Source of the DNA: Setophaga petechia
Taxonomy: Eukaryota > Chordata > Aves > Passeriformes > Parulidae
DNA length: 64,000 nt
Direction: 5' to 3'
Assembly: GCA_024362935.1 (NCBI GenBank)
Contig: JANCRA010000012.1
Coordinates: 3,224,001-3,288,000, forward strand
Below the pieces are notes generated by a model. The model ran no database searches. It was given only the letters and a program-made list of their open reading frames with translations, and had not been told where the DNA came from. Both the position numbers and the translations under genes were made by a program. Positions 10,176-20,777 of the stretch are shown here, piece by piece; the first letter of the stretch is position 1; every line of letters begins with the position of its first letter.

Positions 10176-13129
10176 TCAATACTGTAATCAATCAGAAAGG
10201 CACTGAATGATTCCTCTGGCAGTCCCCTACAACAGCAGTTGATGAGGTCAGATAAGGACATGACAGACTGTCAATGCTGGGTAAACCATTTCTCCTGGGT
10301 GAATTAATACAATATTTGTAGCTGCAAGGAAGAACAGCCATTTCTGAATGGTCCTTGAAGAGGTTGCAAGAAGGGTCAAATAAAAGTTATTTCAATTAAC
10401 CCTATACTTAAATAACAAGTCAGTTAGGTGACCTTAAGTCAGTCAAGATGGAAAAAAACCAAAACCAAATAAATAAAAAAGCAGATCTAAGTGTGAAATT
10501 CCAGCTTCCCTGAATTTTGTCATGCCCTCTTTTTACTTTTCTAGTCTGTTTCTTAAGTGCAGTGTCTATTTGCCAGTTGTGGAATCAATGTGTGGGCTGT
10601 GTCAGTCAGTCACATCAGCAGCAGGCTCCTTGCTTTCCCTACGGGCTGCCTATTATGCTATGTCATGTAAAGATTATGTATTAAGGAGTAAAGTCTTTGC
10701 TATCTTTTGCCTTTGCTAACTTGGATTCTTTCAAATTATGGTGATGGTAAAAGGACAGAATCATCTCCCCCACATTATGAATGAAACTACTCAGAAGTCC
10801 ATTAATCTGTCAAACCCTCTCACAGGACAAAAAGACTGTGTAAGGTAAACGTGAGAAGGCTTTTATAAAACCCTAGCTAGACTGCTGCAGCCTGCATTTC
10901 AGCTGACCTTTATTTTTAACCTTTGTGTGTGTTTTTAATGTGTGGCAACAAGAATGTTACACAATGACAAGCTGGAACCTTGCGTGGAGCTCTGTGGAGT
11001 TGAAAGCTGAGCTGGGCATTGCGAGAGGGGGTTATCACAGGGCTGTTATCACTCAGGTGTGTGGTCATTAGTGAGTAGGGCTCACTTGTGAAACCACTGC
11101 ACTTGTCAGCCTTCTAGGTCACTGGCATGAGGGGATTAGCTGGTAGGATATGGTTTTATCCTCAGCTATCTTGCTGGGTGAAACAGGATGTAGAAGTAGC
11201 AGATATCTCAGTCTAAGAGCAGGTGTTGCAGTCCTGGTTATGTGTTAATGGTGTTTATAAGCCCTTTTGCATATTGCTTCTTGGTGAGACAAAAGTCTGT
11301 AATGATGGCTTGGCAGAAGAGCATTGAGTTTATCACTTGGCTTTCTGAGACATTGTATTTAAGAACAGAAATGAACTGCAGAATTTCTGCCTTGAGGGTT
11401 TTTTGCCTGAGAGAGAAGCTATATTAAATACCTATACTATGCTATTAGAGTGTCTCACACAAATGTTTGACCAAAAACCACCACCCTGAGATTACTTCAA
11501 TTTATTCTTAGAAATAAGAATCAAAAAAGAATCAACAAAGAAAGTGTGCAAAACTGTAATTTAAAATTGGTGTTCTGCATTCCCTCCTCTCTAAATAAAA
11601 AGACATGAGGAAATTAGATCCTTAGGCATCTGTTTGGTGATATGAAAACCCTTGCTGGTGCCCAAGGTGGGAATTTTTGTCTTCTGTCAGGTACGCCTAA
11701 AAATTTGGATGCAAGTGATTAAGCTTCTTTCACAGCTGATGAAATAAACTCCTGAAGAGAGTGATCTATCTTCTGCTACAATATCTTATCTAAATTAAGT
11801 CAGATGAATCTCTGTCTGGAGGTGACTGTTTCACTGATTAATGAAGCAGGTATGTTCCACTTTTGAATCCATATTTACCTAAAAAACTGTTTTTCTTCAA
11901 GTAATTGTAGCAAAATATTTGATACCTCCATTATCTGAGCGCTCCCCAAGCATCATAACTATTTTCTACTTCTATTTGTGCCTCTATAGGTGTCAACTTA
12001 ATCTAGACAGCTAGGATCCACTTAGGAGAATCAAGAAATCAAGGCAAACTGTGCGTAAATCCTCTGATGCTCCACAAAATGACCACTGATTGCTAAGAGA
12101 GTACATCTATCTCAATTTCTGTAGAAATTTCTACTCACTTGAGATACCTTATTTTTAGGCCTGTCTTTTCCAAAGCTGATCATAACTCAGATTTATCTCT
12201 TGAATGCATTTAGATGTGAATGAGTTGCAAAGATCGTCACGTTTTATATGGGAAGCATGCTGAGAATCTGAAGCATGTGAGACTCCGTTCACATCTCATC
12301 CTGAAACTATATATTTTACTTGCCTGTCACTCAGAGGTGCAAAAAAGATCATACTTGCATATGTCAGCAATATTCAGAATGGGAATATTCCTTTTTTATT
12401 AGGAGCTGAATTAAAACACCACTCCAATGATCCTGCACAGCATTTGGTGATTAAAATTCTGGATTAAGCATGGGAGGGAACACGCCCTTCTTTGTCAGTT
12501 AGAACAAGAAGTAGTTTCTGGTACGTGACAAATTACATGAGCTGATCTAAGTAGTCCAGCAACGAGAAAGTGCTTGTTACAATAAGGGAATCTGATTACA
12601 AATCAGGAGAGTGTTTTTTGCCTGTCCCTTTTGGTACCATAATTTTGCTGCTGTCAGCCTTTCCTTCAAGAACTGAGCTTTGAGCTGCCCTAGAGAAAAG
12701 GGTTATGCCAATACTAATGAGAAGGGTAGGAATGTTTGGGACTAACTGGGGAATAATTCCTTTTTGTTTTGTTAGCTTGTGAAATAATGGCAATAAAGAT
12801 AATGCTAATGAGGTACAAATCTTCCAAGCATTAGTCCTATTTGACCTTGGCTCATGAAGAGCAGACAAATCCTCTTCAAAACAGACACGGAGATTGCTGT
12901 GAGATAATGACCAACCCGGTTGGGTAGCCTGAGTGGCCACACACTGGGATGCAAATCAAATGTGTGAAACAAGACTGCGTACGAAATCTAAACATATTTT
13001 TTTAAGATTAGTTATATCCCATGCAATATCAGAGACAGAAAACAAAAAGCCCTCAGACCAACCCAGCTGCATGTCACTATAAAGCTAAAAAATTCCACTG
13101 TTAGGGTGTGTACAAAAGATCCTCCTTTA

Positions 13130-13345
13130 AACCCTTGTTATAGATTGGGGTGACATTGGGCTTCTTCCAGTCTTCCAGTGTATCCCGTGATTTCCAAAAC
13201 TTCTAAAATATTATGGAAAGCCCTTGCAATAACATCAGCCAGCTTTCTCAAAACCCTTGGCGGATGATGTCTGTCCCCATCAGTTTGTGGGGGTCGAGCT
13301 CCTGCAATAGCTCACACACCAACTCTTCTGTCACTGTTTTTACAA
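13130..13345 (-). mobile_element. CR1 LINE fragment from ORF2 (reverse transcriptase region), antisense
   Basis: On the minus strand this corresponds to the N-terminal part of the CR1 ORF2 reverse-transcriptase domain. The reading starts around the LDPHK..G.D..H segment (element text CTCGACCCCCACAAACTGAT, opposite 13280-13299). It passes the region for the 'L..LADVIA.....IF' segment and ends at the part that usually encodes DWK (GACTGGAAGAAGCCCAA, opposite 13158-13174). Internal frameshifts and substitutions break the frame. Unlike the other copies here it is not from the 3' end, so it is an internal piece of a longer element whose flanks have decayed or been deleted. Confidence 0.75.
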
Positions 13346-16300
13346 AGATGTAAAACTGCATTTTTTAACACTGGGGGAAAACTGATACTGCCAGAAGAGA
13401 CATTTTTTTTTTTTTGGAAGGATGTCCCAGTGATAGCACTTACACTTGTGAGTACCTCTCTTTCTGCCCTTAGTCTATGTTTTCATGATTCCAGTCAGTC
13501 TTAGAATGATGGGTGACTGAGCAGGGTTTGCTGTGGTTCAAGGAGTGTGGAAAAAAATAGGAAGGCCAGTTCAAAACTTAAATGACTACACTTTGGTCTT
13601 TGGCATAAAGCAGCAGAATTTTGTTGTGCTAAAAATATGTCAGTATTTTGACACCTTGGGTATACCTGCTTTTTCCTCTTTTTTATATATGTCTTCAGAG
13701 CAATTTAGAGAAGTAATGTTGGAGTTATGCCAGTGATGCTACATATTCCAGAGATTCCTTCAGTCAGATAATGCTCCTCTGATCAGATATTCTGGCTTCA
13801 CGATTGCTTTGTGTTTGCAGTCACAAAGAGCCATCAGAAGCATACAGCATGCATCTTCTGTCTTGTGATTTTTGCACTATCTTGCTTTTAATATTTTGGT
13901 GAAGGATGTAAGGATGGGTTGAAGGGGACATCAGTGAACTTTGCCTATGCTCCAGGATGTTTAAACAGGATGCAGAAACCACATAATATTAGAGACCTGT
14001 ATAATGCTATGTCCCTAAGGTGTTGTTGGAGATTGCTCTTGATAGTTTCACTTTAGCAACCTACCCATGAGTGAACGTTTTTGAACTCTGTCTGACTGAC
14101 ACTGGTTATTTATAAAGACAGGCCAAAAAGTTAATTTTTAGACATATATTAGCTCTTTGTTTGTTTTCTGTGCAGAAATACTTTATAGTATTGGAAAAAA
14201 TAAAGAGGCCAGATAACTCCTTGCCAGGTGTCCAAAATCTGGAGCTCCTGATTAAGCCTGACACTAATGATTGTCCCTGAAGTGAGAGATGGGTACATTA
14301 AAGTTGATTAATCAAACTTAAACTTTGTGGATATTACTGTAAGCACAGGGAGTTTCAGTGTATATGGCTAGGTTTTTCTCCAGCAGTTGTTGACAGAAAA
14401 CATCTTTATACTGAAGAACTGCACATTAGACCCATGGAGGAAACCATATCCCCTGAAAATTTAAATAAGTTTTGTTCCACTTTTTCCCTTAATGTGCTTA
14501 CTACGTCTACTAGTCTGTTACTGTGAGGACTTGCTGTATCACCATTTAAAGACATGGATTTTTACAGTAAGACAGAAATGTCAATTGCTTACAACTGTGT
14601 ATCAAGGATAGAGGTTTCAAGATGTCCTTCTATCCTATTTTTCTCTTAGTAATTTTTGCCTCTGCTAAATCACAGATTTCATTATGCATATTTGTTATCA
14701 GTGATTAATTTCACAAAAGCATATCGTACTAAACAGCTTTAATCTTCTGCCTATGGATCATCACATATCTTAGTGTTAAAAGGCAGAATTAGGGACATTA
14801 AGAGAATCTTCCAATTATTGCTTAATCATGACACAGTTTGAAGAATTGAATCTTTTAAGAGGAAATATTTTAAATCAATGTGACACTTGAGAATTGTTTT
14901 AAATTACTTCATGCATTTTGATCTGTGAAATTATTCTTGAGGAACAACAGATGAAAAGAAATATTATGATAAAAAGATTCAAGGAGCATATTTTTTCATT
15001 AAATATTTACCAGCCATTCAAACTTTAGTGGGTTCACTCTGCAACTGAAAAAGAGGCTTTGGGGTTTACATCTGTAAATCTTTGTGCTGGTGCCTACCAA
15101 AAGTGATTAAACCCAAGGCAAGCCTCTGCCACAGTTGTAAGTTATTTAGTAGACAAATTTAGAGTGCAATTTTTCTACTGTAAATTTGAATAGTTGAAAT
15201 AAAACTAGAAGTATTAAATAAAAATTAATAACCAATTTCTTGAGTGCAACAGAAATTATGGATGTGCTGTATTTGCATCATAAAATAAATACGATAAGCA
15301 CATGTGTGCAATCTGTTACTGCCTCTTCAGGGCGCTAACTCCTCCTTGGAAAAGAAGACAGAACACTGGAAAGAAGAGAACTGCTTTTCCCAATGCACAA
15401 CTTTTCAGATGGGGCTGTGCTGAACTAGTCAAACATAAAGTTTTGGGTCAGAATATACTTTTCAATTGCAGTCAAAGATACTACATTTACTTGCTTTAAA
15501 AGATACTTTCATATTTTTCTTTTTTTTGCTTATCTAGAGGCTTCAACTTCCAGATCGACAGCAACTGGCATTTGGGCTGAAAATACTCTTCATGTATCTT
15601 ATTAGTCATATTATGTGCATAAAATTAAATACATTATAAATGTACACAGGGACACACTTGACACTTTCATAGGACACTTTCTGTACTGTTGGGAGCAATG
15701 TAATTTGTTTAACTGAAGAAAATCTACTGGACCACATTAGACTCAAGATTTTTTTCATATGTGTGTCAGTTGCAGGAATGTTGCTTTTATCTTAATAAAT
15801 ATGATTTTATAGGTGTTATTCTTAATTTTTATTATTGCTGTTTTATCGCAGTCTCCAGAAGTCAGAAACCATGGAAAATTGAGACCATTTTATCCACAAA
15901 CCATAATAAAAGTCCCATAGAAGTCTCTAACATATCCTGTTCTGTTAGTTCTCTGCCTCCCATTACTTCTGGTTTCTCCTTTTGCTAGACATAGTAATAT
16001 AAACATTTTAATGTGGGGTACCATATAAATATTTAAGATGGCTCCTAGTTATATAAGTATTTGTTGTTTCTATTGTTGGTGAACTGTTTGATATTGATTT
16101 GAGGTAAATGCTTTTTATTGGAAAACAACTTTATTTTTCATGAAACCTGGCATGATGAGAAGGGAACAGAATTGACCAGAAAATAGCTTTTCTCTTTGTG
16201 AAAAGTTTGGAGTTTTATGAATTCCTTAGATACTTTTGTTCAGTCTTTTCTAGAGGTTTGAAATTTCTGCCAAAGATATTTCATGGTTGAAATTGTCTGT

Positions 16301-17170
16301 TTTTCTGGAAAAGTTGAATTGGAAGCTATTCGGACAGCTTTAGGAAAAAAAATCTGATTTAAAAATAGGTGATAAATTTGTTCTGCATTTGGAGAAATAC
16401 AATGCTGAGATAATGCAGAGTACTTTATTCTGCCAAAGGCAAAATGTGTAGCCATTACACCTGCATTACTAGCCTTGTGGTGCTGGGGAAACATTTTCCT
16501 GGAAGTTCCCCATGCAGCTGCAGATGTGTGCAGCACCCCCATCAGCCATGCAAAAAAGTCAGATTGAATTTGTGCATAGATAGGAGGGAGACCAGGAGTG
16601 CCTAGCATGTCAGTAGATAAGTTTTGGGCTAAAAAATGCATGGCAAGTACTAGAGTCCTTCCCTAAACTGTCTACCTCTCCTTGAATGTGAGAAGGACAA
16701 AGATCAGCTGCATCTCCTCATACTATAATGAAAAATAGGTAGATTTTGATTTACTTGTCTAAAGGCTTCTTGCCTTCCATATCATCACCTCCAGATGCAG
16801 AAAAGATTTTGGTCTGGATCTGATTCTTTATGTACTCCACAACACAGTGTCACATGTCTTGAGGACACATGTAGGGAGGTGTGTTCACTGTTCTGGTGTC
16901 TGCTCTTAAACACCCACAGGCCTTTCAGCTCATCAGATGAAGGTGAAGGATCAGAGGCACTGAGGGCAGTCTGACTTCCAGGTGGTTTGTCCAACAGGGC
17001 TGCTGCTCTGCTTACATCTGCTCTGTCTTGTGGTTGGGATTCTTCTGTCCTTATTTTGTCTTCCAAAAATTCAACATGCTCTTACCAGCTGATCTTTTTA
17101 GTTAGAACAACTCACCCAATTTTTACATGGGGTGAAAATGCACTAAAGCACGAGATGTGGTTCTTAGGAC
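13346..17170. other. Unique A+T-rich stretch
   Basis: No gene or repeat recognised across about 3.8 kb. A minus-strand open frame of 133 codons (16240-16641) has no recognisable motif and is within the range expected by chance. Confidence 0.5.
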
Positions 17171-17252
17171 AGTCTTATGCAAGGCCAGGAGCTGGATTTT
17201 GATGATCCTTGTGGGGCCTTTCCAACATAGGATATTCTAAGATCCTAGGATT
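17171..17252 (+). mobile_element. CR1 LINE 3' tail, short sense fragment
   Basis: About 80 bp resemble the last part of CR1: AGGACAGTCTTATGCAAGGC, CCAGGAGCTGG near 17185, GATGATCCTTGTGGGGCCTT near 17201, then a decayed octamer tail (GATATTCTAAGATCCTAGGATT). It matches the same subfamily ending as the copy at 5216-5757 but is severely 5'-truncated. Confidence 0.85.
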
Positions 17253-18320
17253 CACCTCAGCTTAAGTAATATATCTAAAATAAATGGAGTCACCATTTGA
17301 AGACAACTTTTTTTAAGTGATGAGAACTGGAGAAGCAAACTAACTCTAAAAATCCTAATTTTTGTCATCTAAGTTGCCTGAAAGTGATTTTCATCCTTCA
17401 GCTTTGACAGCTGGCTTGTCTGTGGCTTTTATCAGTGGTAAGCAGGAACAACAGTGGACTCAACCAGTTAACAGAGAGGAGCTTCCTGAGCTGTCTGTCT
17501 TCATGACAAGGGCTCACACAGTTTGCACATTGTGAGCTTTTGCCCTCTTTAGTCTTGTTCTGCCTTCAGTCAAAAGTGATTATCACTGTAATCCCATTGA
17601 GGTTCAGAGGTCCAGCACTACTGAGGCAGAGCAGTACTTGGGTGTGATGCCTTCCAGCAAAGCCTCATGCTGCAGGAAATGTTTCCACAGCACTGTGAAA
17701 GGTTCTCTTTTTTCTTAATAAAGTGTGGTAATGATGGCAGGATGCTGTGGGCAGCAGCAGTGCCTGTGATGCTTCTGCTATCAGGAGCATCCAGCCATTC
17801 CCCTCAGCTGACCCCTCTGCCCAGCAAGGGGAGCCTGCAGGGCCATGCTGCCAGGGCTGGCTGTAGCTCTGGGGGTGTCTGGTTGCCAACAGTGGGGCAG
17901 GCAACAGCCCCTAGTAAGCTGGCAGTGATAAGGAGAGGTAAATTTATCATAAATGTGTTTCTATTTTTTTTTTTCTCAGCTGCTCTAGAAAGCAGTTTAT
18001 GAAAATGCAAATGTTGTGATAACAGTTCTGTGCAAGCTGATGAAAATGTTAGATAAATTAGGTGAATTGCAGGCTAGGTTTTCTCAGCTTACAGGATTTT
18101 TTACTCTTCTCTCCCGTTTTGACTCATTTTTTGGCACATACCGTGTAATTTTATTTCAGTAGCCTGCTTAAAATTTCTGGTTGACTTTTCACTCTTGATT
18201 CATATTAGTCTTCTGAATTGTGGTGTGTAAGCTGTGGTGACAGGGACTTTCTTTTGGGGGCGGTTTGGAGCTGTAATCACATTTTCGCCTTATCATGTCT
18301 TCATATTCTCTCTTTTGCAG

Positions 18321-18407
18321 CGTGCTGGCCCCTGGCAGTTGATTCATCATGCGTCCCTAAGCAAAAACACGGACTGGGACATAGAAAGCAATAATAGAGT
18401 AGAATAA
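18321..18407 (+). other. Possible terminal exon or conserved non-coding element
   Basis: A pyrimidine-rich run ending TTTTGCAG at 18320 is a good 3' splice-site match. It is followed by 28 open codons in frame 0 (beginning Arg-Ala-Gly-Pro-Trp-Gln and ending Asn-Arg-Val-Glu) and a TAA at 18405-18407, with an overlapping AATAAA at 18403-18408. The segment keeps several CpGs (GCGT, ACACGG) in a CpG-poor neighbourhood. I do not recognise the peptide. No upstream exon or donor partner was identified, and chance can produce such a layout, so this is only a candidate. Confidence 0.18.
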
Positions 18408-19595
18408 ATCATATTACAGTCTCATGTCTGGGGGGAAAAGATCAGAGAAGGCATGCTAGCTGTGAATGTAAATGTATTGTGTGGCTTCTGGTTTGTCAGC
18501 TCAATTGGTGTGGTTGTGAATTTATTGAGTCTAGGTTTTGAAAAATGCAGCACTGTCTGCTTTGTTCAGAATCAATACCAGTCAACAGAATGAACCAGAT
18601 TTGACTGGTCAAATACTCTGGCAAATTATTTCATGTGAGCTTCATGAGAGAAATATTGTATATGTTGCTCTTTCTGAAGTAATAATTGCTGATATAAACG
18701 GAACTATTAAGTGTATGCCCATTGCACTGGCACATGCTTAATATTTTTATGGCAAGTACAGGCAAGAATACATTCTTAAAAATTGAATGAGAAGAATTAA
18801 TGAATGGGCTATCCTATTACAGATATTTATTTAGGCACTCATTTGTTTGTTTTGTTTTTTTTCCTCCACATAATTAGGTGTCTAATTGTGTGAGGAGACC
18901 TACTGGATTTCCATGTGTGAATAGCAGTGATTCATTGAAGAATACACTTGCTCTAAGCATTTGTACTACATTTTCTGGAAACATGATGTGAAAAATTACA
19001 TTTCCAGATTTTCTCAAAAGAGTTCACAATTTAAAAAAAAATAAAAATCCTTCCTTTGAAAATTCCCACCGCTCAATTTAAAAATGTCATAGATGTGATT
19101 TAGTATTAGACATCATAAAATTGTAGGTACTAGGGTTTACAAACTGTTAGTTTTTTACCTGTGTATCTAAAGCTACAGCTGCCTGTTATGGTACACATAA
19201 ATTCAGTGCAGCCTTTACTTTACTTCCCCAAAAAGTCCCATACTGTATTTTGCTACCAAAATACATAAAGAAGAGGGAAGATTTTTTTAGTCAGTACTCT
19301 TATATCATACACATTTGCTTTGCTTTGGAAAGATGAAAAGCAAAGGGCTACCTCTCCTCTCTCCAGACAAACATGTATTTCATGAAAGCTTGACAGCATA
19401 CTGTAATACCTAAATTATAGCAAACACAGGCTGTACAAAAATAAAATGTTAGTACCATTTGTTGAGATGACAATGTTTTTTGCTCAAGTAAGTTAACATA
19501 ACTAAAAACTGGAATTATGCATAATTGTGAGTAGCCCTGTCAGGAATATTTAACCCTTTTAAACCCTTTTTTATTTTTAACTGTAGAGCTACTGC

Positions 19596-19611
19596 TTTTT
19601 TTTTTTTTTTT
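19596..19611. repeat. Poly(T) run (16 nt)
   Basis: Sixteen consecutive T. No retroposed body is recognisable on either side. Confidence 0.9.
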
Positions 19612-19754
19612 GTCAGTTATCTCTTCACTAATTTGTGTGTCCAAGAGTCCTTGTGTACCAAATGGAGAACAAAGCTGTGAACATGACATGCTAACGAGAC
19701 ATACAAGGACATACATGTTGGAGAGTCCATTGAAGGCCACAAAGTTGATTAGGA

Positions 19755-20040
19755 TACATTCCTTTGGCACAGGAGGATGGGCTGAGACAGCCAGGCTTGC
19801 TCACCCTGGAGAAACCTTATCAGTGTGTACCTGGGGATGGGTAGTGAAGACAGGTTCTTCCCAGGGGTGTGTGGTGACAGGACCAGGGAGGCTGTGGATT
19901 ATTGGTCCTTGGAGATGGATTGTCTGGGCAGGGTCCTGGGCAAACAGCTGTGGCTGATTTGCTGTGAGCAGGAGGCTGGTCTTGACAAACTACAGACTTG
20001 GTCTTTGCCAACTTCAGACTTGCTCTGATCCTGTGACTTT
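19755..20040 (+). mobile_element. CR1 LINE 3' region, sense, diverged
   Basis: Matches the segment of CR1 after its coding end: GAGACAGCCAGGCTTGCTCACCCTGGAGAA (19785-19814 area, equivalent to 'ttcagcctggagaa'), CTTATCAGTGTGTACCTGGG near 19817, GACAGGACCAGGGAGGC near 19875, and a decayed terminus (TTCAGACTTGCTCTGATCCTG, 20012-20032). Internal deletions and many substitutions indicate an old copy of a different subfamily from the one at 5.2 kb. Confidence 0.75.
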
Positions 20041-20317
20041 TCCAGCCTTTCCACTTCCTGTTTTCTCCCAAGTGTCATTACATGAAAATCTCGATTTTTC
20101 TATCTATTCTTCACTATTTCTTTACATAATTACATGCAGCATATAGATTAACCTAAATTTTCCTCGGATATTATAAGTAGATGTAGGGTCTTCTTATGTC
20201 TGTCACTAAGGGCAATGTAACAAAGAATGGTGCTTTCTATCTTCTAAATGCTTTTTATAATTTTTTTGTTTCTGTCACTTTTGCACTTCAAAATGGATTT
20301 TATTATATTTTTTCCAA

Positions 20318-20600
20318 ACAAAGGTTGGTTTCTTCTCCCAGGTAACAAGTGACAGGACGAGAGGAAATAGTCTCAAGTTGCTCCAGGGGAGGTTTACATT
20401 GGATATTTTGAAGAATTTCTTCAGTGAAGGTATGGTCAAGATGCACAGGCAAGGGGTGGAATCACCCTCCCTGGAAGTTTTCAAAAAACCTATGGATGTG
20501 GCCCTGAGGGACATGGTTTAGTGGTGAACAGGGCAGTGTTGAGTTAATAGTTGGACTTGATGAGCTTAGAGGTCTTCTTCAGACAATTCTGATTCTAAGA
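20318..20600 (+). mobile_element. CR1 LINE 3' region, sense
   Basis: Strong match to an avian CR1 3' region: CCCAGGTAACAAGTGACAGG (20338), CTCAAGTTGCTCCAGGGGAG (20372), ATTTCTTCAGTGAAGG (20415), CACCCTCCCTGGAAGTTTTC (20463), GGGACATGGTTTAGTGGTG (20508) and TTGGACTTGATGAGCTTAGA (20551), followed by the end. It appears to be the same subfamily as the antisense copy at 62.1 kb, judged by the 'ACATGGTTTAGTGGTG' block. It is a separate insertion from 19755-20040 because that fragment has its own 3' terminus. Confidence 0.9.
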
Positions 20601-20758
20601 GAGGCAAAATCTTAGAAAACAGAAGGGGATGAATCAATGGGTACAAGCTTTGCTGTGACTCCCCCTAAGTAACCACTCCTAACCACGGTCAGCAGGCTGC
20701 GGAGACAACTTTTCTAAACAAGACAAAGTAGTTCTTTGTATTAGCTGTTTTTTTCCTC

Positions 20759-20777
20759 AAAAAAAAAAAAAAAAAAA
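20759..20777. repeat. Poly(A) run (19 nt) with A-rich extension
   Basis: Nineteen A, continuing as an imperfect CAACC/AAAAAAC-rich stretch to about 20800. It could be a relic of a retroposed poly(A) tail, but no source sequence is recognisable upstream. Confidence 0.85.

Larger units (their letters stand above)
7546..13129. other. Unique A+T-rich stretch
   Basis: About 5.6 kb with no gene or interspersed repeat that I recognise. It contains a 26-bp minisatellite (9528), a 20-bp palindrome (9747) and a T17/purine tract (10127), listed separately. The block at about 10.86-11.11 kb has less simple sequence and a richer word content than its neighbours (see findings). Confidence 0.5.
17253..19754. 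other. Unique stretch, with a possible exon or conserved element near 18.3 kb
   Basis: No repeat is recognised. The part at 17.64-17.93 kb is relatively G+C-rich. At 18.24-18.41 kb the sequence has an unusual CpG-containing composition and a splice-acceptor-like site (listed separately). A T16 run lies at 19596-19611. Confidence 0.5.

Noticed and set aside
16240..16641. 133-codon minus-strand open frame as a gene
   Set aside because: No motif, no supporting splice sites, and a length within chance expectation for A+T-rich DNA of this size.
19755..20600. Treating the two sense CR1 fragments as one interrupted element
   Set aside because: The left fragment has its own decayed 3' terminus near 20030 and the right one begins again inside the element, so two insertions fit better.
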